Positions 50,291-61,160 of a stretch of 64,000 nucleotides of DNA are shown one piece after another. Under the pieces are notes generated by a model. That model saw only the letters and a program-made list of their open reading frames with translations, did no database searches and had not been told where the DNA came from. This stretch comes from Opisthorchis felineus. Taxonomy: Eukaryota; Platyhelminthes; Trematoda; Opisthorchiida; Opisthorchiidae. Made by a program: the position numbers and the translations under genes. The stretch spans positions 1,152,617 to 1,216,616 of the forward strand of contig SJOL01006408.1 of assembly GCA_004794785.1 (NCBI GenBank), written 5' to 3'. Position 1 is the first letter of the stretch. Each line of letters opens with the position of its first letter.

Positions 50291-50775
50291 GCGATTTTGT
50301 TCTGTAAGTGAAGCAAATCTAGCGGTAATAATCCGAAAAGCACTGTACAGGTGTTTCATCCTTATTTAAAATCATTAGCAGAGCAAATCTCATGCTAAAC
50401 TCCAGACAATTTCCAACCCAAGACCTCCCGGCTAGTATTTGACCACTTAACCATTCGGCCACGAGCAGCTTATCAGAAAGGTGAATAGCTCTCACTTAGA
50501 CAGGGTACAGTGCCATTCATCCCTCAACCACGGAATCCACATCATGTGGGGTTACGTATTGACTGGTTCCTCGAGTGACGACTGCTCAGATGGATGTTCC
50601 ACACATCACGTGAAATAATTCTTGCTCTGAGCCACTTATGGGCTGATGGTAGCGTGAGGAGATTTGGTGATTTTTATTTGAGATTTCGTCCCATAAGTGG
50701 AACCAGTCTATGGTGAAAGACCAAGAAGCAGTGAAAAACCGTTTCATTCTTCTTGGGAATCAACAGCAGTATGCA
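50291..50775 (-). mobile_element. SINE-like repeat, reverse 1.5-unit (dimer-like) copy with well-preserved tRNA-like head
   Basis: Read in reverse, the head is CTCGTGGCCGAATGGTTAAG (50440-50465), a typical tRNA A-box and anticodon-side sequence of the Ser/Leu type. GACCTCCCGGCTAG is the B-box-side block. The block TTTGTTCTGTAAGTGAAGC at the left and TTCGTCCCATAAGTGGAACC at the right are the same part of the unit, and the second is again followed by AAGACCAAGAAGCAGTG and ATGCATCTCACGA. Two partial units therefore lie head to tail. Confidence 0.65.
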
Positions 50776-51654
50776 TCTCACGAAACAGTCTCATGTCAAC
50801 CATGTCTCATGAGGTTTCAATCGTTACTCGCTATTTTGACCGTATGCTCATAAATTTATTCGTTGCGAGGAAATTATCTTCAGACTAGTAGAGAATGCAT
50901 GAGGTTCCTTTATCAGTGTGCGAGTCACCGAATTTCTAGCTCAACCCCCCGATTTTCAATCGAACTTACAAGTCGTCCATTCATTCAAATGAGCTCTGTA
51001 GTGTGTTGCTTGGTTTTATCCATCCTGATGACTTATGGAACAGTTTGAAAACCGCGAACTTTTTCACAGTAGACTTTCATGAACGTAGTTCTCAACCTCA
51101 ATTTTCCGTGGACTTTTTTAACGCACTTTTGATATGCTTCTTTCTGAATTGCTGGTGATTTTGTGGGAATTTTACTGCCTAAAAGCCCGATTCAATTTCA
51201 GTCAAATTTTGACTTACAAGGAAAAGAGCCTCCCCTTTAAAAAAAGGGTATCAAAATTTTGCGCAGACAATGACAGTTACAAACAACACGATAAGCGACC
51301 ACTTACTAAAGCAAAAACACCTAAGGGAACAAAATACAAAGTATGGCTTGTTTTGCTGATGTCTTATTCCAGAATACAATGTTGATTAGCAACCGTTTGT
51401 TTGCGTCAGTTTTGACTGAACATCAGAACGCATGGCACAAGGCTTGTTGTTAAGATTCGATACTTAATGCGAGCCTACAAATAGCATGCAGTTAGAAACA
51501 GACCAGTTGAATGTAAGGTTTTATTCTGTGGTATTGAGGATAGCACCAATCTGACTCCTTGCATGTACTAGTTAACAGAATGATAGGTACAGGACACTGC
51601 TAGTTTCGTTCCGTATGGAACTACATAGTTCTGAAAACCAAACTGAACTAAACT

Positions 51655-51925
51655 AAGTAGTTAACACGTGACCACGTGATGCGAATTCCAGGATTAAAAG
51701 ATGATTGGCGCTATACATCGCCTAATTGTGATTTATTCATGCTGCCGATGAGCTGTTTGTGGCCGAACGGTTTAGCGTCCAACTGCTAACCGGTGGTCGC
51801 AGGTTCGCAACTTCCAGAAGTTCAGTGACATGCATTGCACCCGAACAAGGATGCACAGTGATCGCAGTAATGAGCACAAATCAACTTCACTTTGATGAAG
51901 CACTCTCAACCAAGCGAGACGTGTG
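51655..51925 (+). mobile_element. tRNA-derived SINE-like repeat, forward copy with clear head
   Basis: TTTGTGGCCGAACGGTTTAG, CCAACTGCTAACCGGTGG and GTCGCAGGTTCGCAAC form a recognisable tRNA-derived head, preceded by GGATTAAAAGATGATTGGCG and followed by AAATCAACTTCACTTTGATG. Confidence 0.65.
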
Positions 51926-52899
51926 GTGCCAAACACTTTTCTAAGCAAGCTCACACAACCTTTCTTGCTGCTGAGAAAAATACAACTACTGTGTCATTTA
52001 CAGTTGATCTAAAGTTACCAGTATACTAGGAAGCAGAACCTATTAAGACCACTAGCCCCACCATTCTACTTTCCCAGTACGAAATGGTATAGTTAAGATA
52101 TGGTAAGATATGGTATTGGTGGATCCCTAGTCCAGCTACATACCATGTCCTTTTACCGTATTTGGACTACATAGGTACGTCGGATAGGGGACGTGGGATA
52201 CGTGATTCTGTCTGAATCTTTGATAAGTCCAAATAAGGTCTCCCTCATATCGTTGTATGTTTTATGATGTGCTTACTAAAAGTCCTGGTGGAATCCCAGC
52301 TCGACGGTACTTTCCAGTGTCTTCCCGAAGGCCGACTACCACTCACGAATATCCGATTATCCAAAATGCTTTACTAATACGGTTGGAAATATTGTTTGGT
52401 GATGCATCGCGACAGACTAAAATAGTCTGTCGTGTTCTTACGATTTTCTACCTGTGAGATGGTTCTCCTACGGCAGATCACTCACCTCGAGAATGTATTT
52501 TCCCACCTGCTCAAAATGCTTAGTGAATGGATCTATACTAATCTAAAAGACGCCTGGCTTGCTCTTATTGAGGATACCTTCAGCTGCACGTATATTCCAC
52601 CGTTTCCAGTATCACTTTTCAAGTATCCCTAGTCGTTTGGGATACCCTTACTTTAAAGACCCTCAGAAAACACTGAACACATGATTTTACCTAGTTTCAG
52701 TATAGTCCGCGATTGATACCATCCGACGACACCAATAAGCGTGAACTGCGGTTAGGTCGAGAGAGAACAAATTTCCTAAATTTCTAAGTTTGTTAACAGC
52801 TTTGAACAACAACTTTTTACTGATTGCTAGGATTTCAGACAAAAAATGTCTCACTGCTTTCTGAGGTCAATATGGAATTCGGACCTGTTTTTAAAACAA

Positions 52900-53063
52900 C
52901 AAGAATCCTGAGCTGGTCCCCTGTCGAGAGATTTTTATGGCCAAGCTTCAACGTGATCGACTGAATGAAGGGATTGAGCACACACATTGTAACGGATGAT
53001 ACGTTGATGACATTTTTATGTTTGTATCACTCCCTTCCCTAATTGCTATCCTTGTGAAAAACA
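52900..53063 (+). mobile_element. Penelope-like element remnant E: reverse-transcriptase palm with YVDD
   Basis: The + strand reads EIFMAKLQRDRLNEGIEH, then CNG, one TGA stop at 52997-52999, then YVDDIFMF. In Penelope-like reverse transcriptases the IFM(G/A)KLE segment precedes a Gly-x-x-Arg-Tyr-Val-Asp-Asp-Ile/Thr-Phe catalytic box, and an arginine codon (CGA) is expected exactly where the TGA stands, a C-to-T change. The two catalytic aspartates are intact. The homology fades upstream near 52880 and is cut downstream by a fold-back repeat copy beginning at about 53113. This is a short, dead fragment. Confidence 0.8.
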
Positions 53064-53112
53064 GACCAAACCCTTCCTGGCATCAGTGCATTTCCGAAAG
53101 TAAAGCAGGCAA

Positions 53113-53212
53113 GCAGAAAATAAGGTTGATGGAAACCCCGCAACTACGCTCACCTGATGCGTCCTAAGGAGGGCTACGGAAGAGAATCCAGCAACCTTAT
53201 TAGTAGTGTGTT
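53113..53212 (-). mobile_element. Fold-back element, head copy inserted beside Penelope remnant E
   Basis: Reverse head: AAATAAGGTTGATGGAAAC, then GCTCACCTGATGCGTCC, then CCAGCAACCTTATTAGTAG and GTGTGTT. It begins about 50 bases after the last recognisable residues of the retroelement fragment. Confidence 0.6.
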
Positions 53213-54757
53213 CTGCAATAAAACAGACAGTTTTTCTCAGGTTGCAAAATGGTGCATTACAGGTAGTTATATACAGCAAGCAAACGTGGACAATGTGACA
53301 CATGAACTCCAATAGGTTTGTGCAATGGAGACACGAACAAAAGTACTGTAGAACGAACTGATCATGGCTTCAAACAAAAACCACTGTGTGGCCCAAGAAG
53401 ATATCGGTCCAAGCCCAAAGTATGACTGCATAATTTTGCTCTTCTAAAGCTAAATATGTTTGCGTAGGGCACAGCAAGTTGACGAGAGAATCCGGGAGCA
53501 CCCATTCTTCCAGAATCACACTGGACCAATTCGGAGAATCAAGTTGCACATCGGTCACGGTGATAACATGATCAATACAAGTGAATCACTTCAAAGTATT
53601 TGGAGGACACCGCGTTAGCCGAATCAGTCTCTGTAAGGTCACGTGATCTGCCACTGTGCTATCGAAAGCAATTTGTAAGAAATCTGAGTTAGCCTCAGTC
53701 ATGTGACGCACTGCCAGACCGCACCACGCATCCAATAGACTTTTTTTTACCATTCTCTCTCCGAGTAAGCTAGACAATTTTTCTACCAACTGGATATCTA
53801 TGCTGTCCCTTGGTTTTATTCACCTAACTGGTGTTAACTGCTTTTTTTAATTATTAGTACACGCAGCAACATAGGTGATGAGATCCGGAAAACCTGCTTG
53901 TTCCTACTTTTACGCTAAGGAGTGATCATCTAAAACATAAGTAGTAAAATGCAACAGACCAACCAGGCTAGCAGCTAAATTTATCCAGTAGGTGCGAATG
54001 TTTCCACTCCTTTTGTTATGGAAACCGGAGTCAGTGTAGTCTTAGGTCAGTACTACTTGCAGTTGACCGAATATACGAGCAAATAACACTTGGTTTAGTG
54101 TTAAGTGTTGGAACCCCATTGAGGGTCATGGAAACTACATCTTTTTCCAGAGAATTCTCACTGGTATGAACACTTTGGCTGATCTTGTGAATGCTATCGA
54201 TAAAGTGGAAGTACTGTGTATACTCTTCATTCTGGAGTCCATATACCTGAGAAGCTATGCGTTGATGCAATCTGGATGAAAGGGAGTGACCAGTCTTAAA
54301 GCGTGCGTGTGGAAGTTGAGTGAAATGGTATCTGATGGCTTTATCCATTTAGTCATCAGGACCGATGATGGGCAGGCAGACGAACATCGTGAACAGAAAA
54401 TTTACTGATTTATTAAACCCATGCTGATGGGTCCCCTATCAACTAGATGATTGAAATGACCTAGATCGAACGGTTCCTGGCTCTGTTGATAATGTTCGTA
54501 CGAGTGTTCGGGTCCGTATCAGTGCTTTTGCGTGCAGCAGGATTCGTTCGCTTGATGTTCAACTTCATACTAGACACTCATCGACTTCAGTTAAGCACAT
54601 GGCAAATTTGAATTCAACCGGATTCGCCTAGTTTTTGCTGATGTGTTAAAATACGTTAAGAACAGAACAACTAGCCAACAGTCAGATACTTGTTCTAGAC
54701 TATAGGTATACGGCTGGTAATTGTCACTACCTCCGGTAATCTGAAGTCAATTTAGGC

Positions 54758-54925
54758 TGAAAATCTGAGAAGCACTGAACGGCTGTTCCACCCTTGATAA
54801 TAATCATCAGCCGTGTGCGTCTCACGAATATTTAAAAAGCTTTGAGCCCGAGACTTCCCGGCTAGCAGTTTGGACACTATAAATAACCTGCTCACTAATT
54901 AAAATACCTCTTACATCTGAGCAAT
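54758..54925 (-). mobile_element. SINE-like repeat, reverse half of an inverted pair
   Basis: AATCTGAGAAGCACTGAACG, CGTGTGCGTCTCACGAATAT, GAGACTTCCCGGCTAGCAGT and TTTGGACACTATAAATAACC in reverse family order. It faces the forward copy that starts 10 bases later. Confidence 0.6.
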
Positions 54926-54934
54926 CCTCACTCA

Positions 54935-55225
54935 ACCATCCAGTTGACACCTGATCACATTATGTGAATCCTGTGATTGAAGGACGAGTGATGCTCTATG
55001 CTGTCTAAGTACAAGTTACTAAAAAAGCTGATCAGACGCTCGTGGCCAAATGGTTTAATCTTCAACTGAGAGTAGGGAGGTAGTGGATTCGAAAACCCTT
55101 GGAGATTCGTGAGATGTGTACTGTCGATTATTCCATATAAGGAAGAAATAACTGTACAGTCCCCCTCGGCGTTGTGGTTGTGAAATGGTTGCGAAAAGAT
55201 CGACTGAAAATCCACGGTTTTCATG
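54935..55225 (+). mobile_element. SINE-like repeat, forward half of an inverted pair
   Basis: GATCACATTATGTGAATCC, GATTGAAGGACGAGTGATGC, GCTCGTGGCCAAATGGTTTA, GGTAGTGGATTCGAAAACCC and GTGAGATGTGTACTGTCGAT. It ends about 450 bases before RASGRF exon 3. Confidence 0.65.
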
Positions 55226-55673
55226 AAACCCTCAATAAATTAAGCAGCTGTCCAGAAAATTCAAGTTAAAAAGAGTGGAATTATTGTAGTGAATCTTGTG
55301 TTCCAGTTCTATTCCATGATCACATAAGCATGAAGCGTACTCGAGTATATGCATAACTCAGGCGGGCCAACAAGAACGTTGACAACAACCGTTGTTTTTA
55401 CAAGTCAGTAATATCCAAGCCCAAGTCAGCATTACCTCATGCAAGTAAAAAACTAATGAGGAGGATCGGATAATTAATTGCGTTGGTTAAAATGTTTTCG
55501 ATGCCAGGTGACGCAATATTCCACACGGAATAGTTTTTGTTCCCATGGAGAAGCGTTTATCGTTTCTTGTGGGGCTAAACTAGAAGACCCTGGAGATTTG
55601 CCAGTGAGCTCACGGAGAACGCAGAAGGTCGTATCGAATGTTACTCAGTCGCTTTTTTTCTTCTCTCTCTTAG

Positions 55674-55780
55674 CACTGCTTTGCAATTTACTACAGCAAA
55701 GAAGGCGTACGACAATACGACCTGAGAGCCGACACGGAAGAAGAGTGCCGTCTGTGGATCGATGCAATCAACAACGCTAG
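55674..55780 (+). CDS. RASGRF: RASGRF homologue, coding exon 3 (PH1 C-terminal part)
   Basis: The acceptor is a strong tract (TTTTTTTCTTCTCTCTCTTAG) and the donor is AG|GTTAGT at 55781. It encodes 35 codons and two bases (residues 95-129 and part of 130). The peptide runs HCFAIYYSKEGVRQYDLRAD and then EEECRLWIDAINNA. This is the last strands and C-terminal helix of a PH domain, with the near-invariant helix tryptophan at residue 122. In RASGRF1/2 the same place reads as a His-x-Phe strand followed by an acidic turn and Trp-Val-Ala-Ala-Ile-x-x-Ala-Ser, so the match is specific to that family. Exon 2 ends in phase 0 and this exon starts in phase 0. The intron between them is 29,427 bases, so an additional small exon between them cannot be strictly excluded, though none is needed. 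Confidence 0.86.
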
Positions 55781-56901
55781 GTTAGTTTTTTCTGTTCTTT
55801 TCTGCTCAGTAACTGATGTTTTGTCGAAGACTTGTCAATATACAAAGTGAAGAAGGCTGTTGAAGATTGTTTACCTAACAGCCATATTTCAAAGGGAGTC
55901 GTTTGCAAGTCTGAACGACGACCGAAATGACGGCCCAAAGCACCTGGGGAGTTTGTCTAGGGAACGTTTGGTGCAGAATTCCAGACCGAATTTTGCGGTG
56001 TTTTTTAAATACTAGAAAACATTTTCAAAACCATGTGTACTATTTAACAGTTGAATCCAAGAATGCAGATGGTCTATTGTACGCTAAGTTTGATGAGGAA
56101 CGTGAAAGTTTCCCATCGGTATATATTTATCCTTTTCAAGGCCACTGCTTCAACGTGAATTATCACGTTCCTATCTTGTACCGCTGGTTGTGGATATTTA
56201 CAATCATTTACACTCAAACGTATGAGTCAACAAACATTTAGTTTGCGCATCAACGATTACGTGTCCACTGGATCAATATTTAGGGCAGGGTCAGTTCGCT
56301 GGTAATACTTTTCAATCCAGAGGAATTTTGAGGGCGAAAACCGATCACACTTTGCGTCATCAAAACAACAGTTACTGATGTGACATGTGTTATTAGGAAA
56401 TCTTCAACAGTCTTGCTTTTTGGGTTTATGTCGTATTCTTTTCCATACCGCTGGCGCAAACCTACTATTATGCTTCTGACTTAGAAGCAAAGGTGTTTTA
56501 TTGGTAGTAAACATGCCTTCGGGTTCCGAAAGGCTCAACCATCTTTATTGGGACTCAGCAACTGAGCATATGGGGGTCGACCTGGTAACCCATGGCCAAG
56601 GTTTTCAGGATGCTACCCTGCGGAATTCCAGTTCGTGAGGCTAGTACATTTGATTTTAGGTGTGGTTCTTGTTCTTGTGTGGCTTATACACAAAGTCAAC
56701 TGGCTACTACCGATCTTTCCGGGTTTCCACCATTTCTTGATTGCCAATACTCCGTCGCCTGATAAAAAGTCGTTCTCCCGCAATGCCCGTTGACCTCTTT
56801 GATAACTCTTCCTACTATTCTGACTCGTTATATGGTTTCACTACTTTTCATCGGTTCCCAAGCTTCAGTACAACGTTGTCTTTTTATTTCGCTGTAAACA
56901 G
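55781..56901 (+). other. RASGRF intron 3 (1,121 bases)
   Basis: GTTAGT...CAG intron. It includes an open stretch at 55927-56241 (104 codons from an ATG) with no recognisable motif, which I treat as chance. Confidence 0.7.
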
Positions 56902-57049
56902 TTTCGGCAAAATGCTTGGACAGAAACAAGAAACCGAGCAGAAACAACTACATCTGCTGCAGATTTTGGAGACGGAACGTCGAGCAAAGTGGCACTACGT
57001 GAAACAGATAGAGGATCTCACCGCTGAGGTGAAGAAACTCAAATCAGAG
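56902..57049 (+). CDS. RASGRF: RASGRF homologue, coding exon 4 (coiled coil after PH1)
   Basis: The acceptor AAACAG precedes the exon and GTGAGT follows at 57050. One base completes Ser130, then 49 codons (residues 131-179). The peptide contains QKQLHLLQILETERRAKWHY and KQIEDLTAEVKKLKSE, a heptad-patterned, highly charged coiled coil. RASGRF1/2 have the near-identical core L-H-L-L-Q-I-V-E-T-E-K immediately after the PH1 helix, followed by Q-Q-I-E-D and E-x-L-K-x-E. This is the single most diagnostic stretch of the gene. A longer ATG-started open frame that begins at 56741 is only read-through of intron 3 and should not be taken as a separate protein. The exon ends in phase 0. Confidence 0.9.
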
Positions 57050-57965
57050 GTGAGTACAAGTTATTGTTTTTGCACCAATTGCTTATATATGAAAGTTCTG
57101 TGGAAAACATGATTACATGCCAAGAAGTGGGGTGGTTAGCTTGAAATAACTCAGCTGTTAACGCGCAAATCTACTGATCAAAAGGTCCTGGTTTGAACCT
57201 AACCCTGGCTTTTCGACTTCTCTTCTCTATGCTTGCATAACCTGATAGTAGCTCAACCCTCGTGCTTCGTACGGGTTAAACAGCAGCTACGTACCGAACG
57301 ATTAGTATTATGAATAATCGCATGATGCCGATTGGATTGGGTGGATCGTTTAGCAAGTGTAATTTCAAGTTTGCTATTCTCAACTGCTGGCAGTATTCTT
57401 TTCTAAGGGGAAGACCTAAGGATCCTCATTTTACAAAAGTAAATCTTTGCACTCTAGGCACGTGTCTTCCGTCTCAGGGGTGTCCGACCTGCGTGGAGGT
57501 GTGTTACGAACACACTCACCTGCACCTGTCGATTGGTTGAAATTCCACAAAGAGCCGCAACAATACCTTGCCCATCGTAGAGTCACTCCTTGATACAACA
57601 CCTTTCGGTGACTCGATCAGGAGCAACCAAATGACCAGTGATAGGGACCTGAGGAAGGAGGATTGGTATGTATTACAATATGCCATATATTCGGACCCGA
57701 TATTAGATGGAGTATGGACTTGTGGCGCCGACAGTTTGCTTGTTCAATTTGTACTGTGGCAGAATCTGTTGTTGCCACATTCCGTCAGACTGCTTTTCAG
57801 ATAATGGTTCGTAGGTCAGGTCTCTGTCCCCTTTCGTTGTCTATGCTCTCCGGTGAACTTACTATACATGGTATCGAGACAGTTCTAATCGACTTCAGAG
57901 TAAATCCTTCCTCCATCCCAACTGGCACTTCTATGTACTCACTAATCTAACTTGCCTCGTTGTAG
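57050..57965 (+). other. RASGRF intron 4 (916 bases, if exon 5 is real)
   Basis: GTGAGT...TAG. It contains a tRNA-like repeat relic at about 57135-57205 and open stretches at 57310-57540 and 57568-57950 with no recognisable motif. Confidence 0.5.
57135..57205 (+). mobile_element. tRNA-like SINE relic in RASGRF intron 4
   Basis: GAAATAACTCAGCTGTTAAC (A-box-like) and GGTCCTGGTTTGAACCTAAC (B-box-like) are 30 bases apart, as in the family at 2995-3222. Confidence 0.45.
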
Positions 57966-58135
57966 CTCGGCGCTGACAGATTTGAAAGCATTCGTATGGG
58001 GATTACATTTTTGCATCTGACACGACCCAAGCGGCATAAGCAACCGAACGATACACTGAACTCGGTAGTGAATTGCCCGGTTCACCAGCTGGGTTCTGCT
58101 GAAGCTGCACTCATCCGACGAGTACTATATATCAG
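57966..58135 (+). CDS. RASGRF: RASGRF homologue, probable coding exon 5 (linker towards IQ motif)
   Basis: A good branch-point and pyrimidine context (ACTAATCTAACTTGCCTCGTTGTAG) precedes this open segment, and its phase 0 start continues exon 4. It would encode 56 codons and two bases: LGADRFESIRMG at the start, a basic and polar linker, and ALIRRVLYIR at the end. In RASGRF proteins a variable linker follows the coiled coil and leads into a basic helix that begins the IQ (calmodulin-binding) motif; the final basic residues fit that position. The donor, AG|GTTTGA, is weak, and an alternative donor GA|GTACTA lies 15 bases upstream. There is no sequence-specific match as strong as in exons 1 to 4. 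No following exon with the rest of the IQ motif was found before 64000. Confidence 0.5.
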
Positions 58136-58287
58136 GTTTGAGTGCTGTGTGCCATAATCAGTGTCCTCATTGATGAGCATTGCTTTATACTCGAATGATA
58201 TCCTTTTTCGGATGAATTTTCACTACGTTTCTGACTAGTAACATCAGTATTGGTATTATCAGAGTTTCCTTTGTTTCACAATACTGA

Positions 58288-58704
58288 TTACAACTCAGTT
58301 AGATTGGTTCCTTTTGACTGACTAATTAAGTTTTGCCAGACTCGTAAAACGTTTCGAGTCATATCGAGTTCAAATGGAAACAAGTACACTACCCTAAGAT
58401 CATTCGAGCGAATCAACAGAAGCAAATTAAACGCCATGTGGTATTTGACAATGCGTCTATGTGCTATTATCCTAAAATGAGCATACAAATATTCTGATCG
58501 GACCTTAGGAGGTTTATACTTAACAAGAAGCGGGGGAACAACCTTCACGCAACTGGTTCTCAGTAACAACCGTATTTGAACAGTGGATAACCGAAAGGAT
58601 CTCGTAAATCGAATTTGTGGACAAAAAAACGGTATTCCCGGAAATCTCCCAAGGGAGAAGAGATTAATGGAGCATGACCAAAGCACAGCGCATTCCCTAT
58701 GCAC
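58288..58704 (-). other. Unidentified 138-codon open stretch
   Basis: The longest uninterrupted frame in the window, on the - strand just downstream of RASGRF exon 5. The peptide is basic and hydrophobic (for example LSTVQIRLLLRTSCVKVVPP) with no domain I recognise. Probably chance or a decayed repeat. Confidence 0.15.
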
Positions 58705-59424
58705 ATGGTAAACAGCGTGAAATAAAAGCTTCCTGACGGAAACGCTTGCTGTAACGTGTCGAATGGTGAAAGTCTGACGACTGAAACTACCATAATTTTA
58801 TGTCATTCTAATAGACTTTATCGCTGTAGCAGCCTCTAATGACAGATTTAGTCGAAATTCTGACAAGTACATTGTATATGTCTGACATACGCGTAATTTT
58901 GTGTTGTTATAAAATCAAACCCCACTCCAAAGTGTGTCCTCACACTTTATGAAGCAAAATCAACGTGAAAAGTTAGATTTAAAATTGACTGCATTCCAGA
59001 TTCGGACGCAACTTTTTGTCAGAGGACGCTGTCTAGGTATTGTGTATTTAAAAAAATGTGAGTTGCTGCGATGAGGACGCACCACTCACTAGCTGGCTAG
59101 GATGAGCACATAGGGTAGCTCGTACGTTCACGGTAGGTGACTGATACCCTGGTGAGTCAAGAAGCAAACTGCGAGCGAGCTAATCAAGTGATACACTGGT
59201 GGCTGATAGGGACTAAAGTGTCTGATCGGTATTCGAGTTCTCTCTGATAGTTTAGTGGTGTCAAAAAGGGTGTACGCACACTGTGTACTCCAACTTGATG
59301 GGTTTAGTGAATACAGAACCATGAAGAGATGAAATCAAGTAAACTGTCAGTGTAAATTACCAACACTGGTAATGTGTGGCTATAAACGCTCCACTATCGA
59401 CAAATGATGAACGTGAAACTTATC

Positions 59425-59595
59425 TATGCCGAAAAACCGAGAAGCACTGTACAGCTGTTCCATATTTAGTGGGACTCACCACCAGTGCGCACTCCACGAA
59501 ACTCCAATAGGGAGTTCTGAACCCGCGACCTTCCGGCTACATAAACTTCGGACTGGTTTTTTAAGCGTTCGAATCACCAAAGTGAAATAGTATCA
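59425..59595 (-). mobile_element. SINE-like repeat, reverse partial copy
   Basis: CCGAGAAGCACTGTACAGCT, CAGTGCGCACTCCACGAAAC and GAACCCGCGACCTTCCGGCT in reverse family order; the tRNA head side is truncated. Confidence 0.6.
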
Positions 59596-61009
59596 TTGAC
59601 AAAAAGTAAACATTTTGTTTGAGACTTGGAAAATTAAGACAATGAAGACCTAGGTCTACTTCACTTGTTTTTTTTTCACCATCGCCTACATATCATCCCC
59701 GTGATTCTGCAACGGTCTGGGTACCATTCATTCTTGGGTTCATGCCGGTGCCATGGAACTTTGTACCCGGAAGAAAAGCGTACCTCAGTACGAAACTCCT
59801 CATGGTAAACAAATGAATGCGCGATCTGGCTAACTACCAAACTTCATCATCTTCCATAAGCTGTTTCCGGTGGCATTGGTATCTGGTCAACTTTTGCATT
59901 TAAACATTGGAGTAACCTACATGTTGTGACATTAGATTAACAAAGTAGAATAGGCTTAAACAACGACATTGAGTGATTCTCTTGGTGGACAAACGTTAAG
60001 CCTGTGGTCGGTTTTACACCTTGTGCCTATCGTACCATACTTGGTGGTCGAGAATCGTCGTCCTCGGTAAATTAATGGGCTTTTGAAGAGAGGGCTTGGA
60101 GATCGAGCCCTGAGACCAGAAGAGTAACTTAGGCATCAGAAGGAACTACAGATTAACAGGTCTGATATGGCTCGCAGTAACGAAAACGAACGAGTTAGGT
60201 AATACTTAGAATAAGCCACAGGTAGGTTATGGTTGCTTCAATTTTAGTTTGCGAATCTTTTTAACCGGACTACAGCGTTTTTACCCAAGAATTATTGAAC
60301 GTCCGTTTTATGTAAACCCCTGCTTGCCATATTTACTGTCTAATTTTCATTTTCAGGGTTTGAGATATCTCTATCTTGCTACTAAGCATTAGACGTTCCA
60401 GTAGATTGCTGAAATTAGCGAGCTGTGGTTTGCCATGGCGGTTTTAGAAAAGTCTATTATTAACTAATACATGGTGAACATTACACTGGACAATGTGGTC
60501 CGGAGCTTACGTGCAACCATAAGAGGGAGACTTCAGCTACTGTGTGTCCGTATGAGCTACCTTAGATAAAACTTCGGAAAATTTTCTATATCTTGGTATG
60601 TCTCTTTGCATCTTCAAGGTATGAATCCCTACTTTAGGGTCTTCTATCCCCTTTTGGACCTTAGAAACGCAAGTTTGAAGAGCTCGAGGTTTTCATTGCA
60701 AAGAGCCGTTTGCAAAAGATTAGCGGTAATTTGCACTGACATAGTAACGTAAAATGAAGATGGACTTATTTTGGGGGTTTCGCAAAAGCTACCGGTTCAG
60801 TCCTGTTGATCGCGCCCCACCTCAATGTTAAGCTCAGATATGCTTCTTCACCAGAAAATTCCGGCATCTTGTTCTTGATCAGTGTTTGTAAGGAAAGAGC
60901 TTCTTACACTATTTTCTCATCACCTCCTTTTTCTACCGCAAATTATTGGAGAGTTATTAACCCTGCTGTCTAACTGCTATTGGCTAGAAAGTTCAGTGTG
61001 TAATTACTA

Positions 61010-61160
61010 GACCGGAGGTTGGGTTTGCAAATCTCTCTGGCGGTTTGTGAGATGCGCAATGCTGACTATTCGCAAGAAGCATGAAACGAGCTTATAGTGC
61101 TCTTTTGTTTTACAACGCAAACTGACTTCACTTAAAGGGCGATTTTCCCACTGAGTATCT
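61010..61160 (+). mobile_element. SINE-like repeat, 3' part
   Basis: GGTTGGGTTTGCAAATCTCT, GTTTGTGAGATGCGCAATGC and CTGACTTCACTTAAAGGGC match the distal half. Confidence 0.5.

Larger units (their letters stand above)
26247..55673 (+). other. RASGRF intron 2 (about 29.4 kb)
   Basis: Bounded by GTAAGT at 26247 and a long pyrimidine tract with TTAG at 55671-55673. Both flanking exons encode adjoining parts of a single PH domain, so this whole stretch must be removed to give the domain. It contains Penelope-like remnants on both strands, SINE copies, fold-back elements and microsatellites, listed separately. It is typical of repeat-driven intron growth in flatworms; that last point is background knowledge. 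Confidence 0.75.

Noticed and set aside
54031..54348. 105-codon - strand frame
   Set aside because: No recognisable domain, no splice context, opposite to the transcribed strand of the host gene.
55478..55780. 100-codon + strand frame overlapping exon 3
   Set aside because: Different frame from the PH-encoding exon and crosses the acceptor; read-through only.
55674..57049. Alternative identities for the PH plus coiled-coil gene (PLEKHD1, SWAP70/DEF6)
   Set aside because: The coiled-coil core and the M-Q-K N-terminus fit RASGRF and not the other families as I know them.
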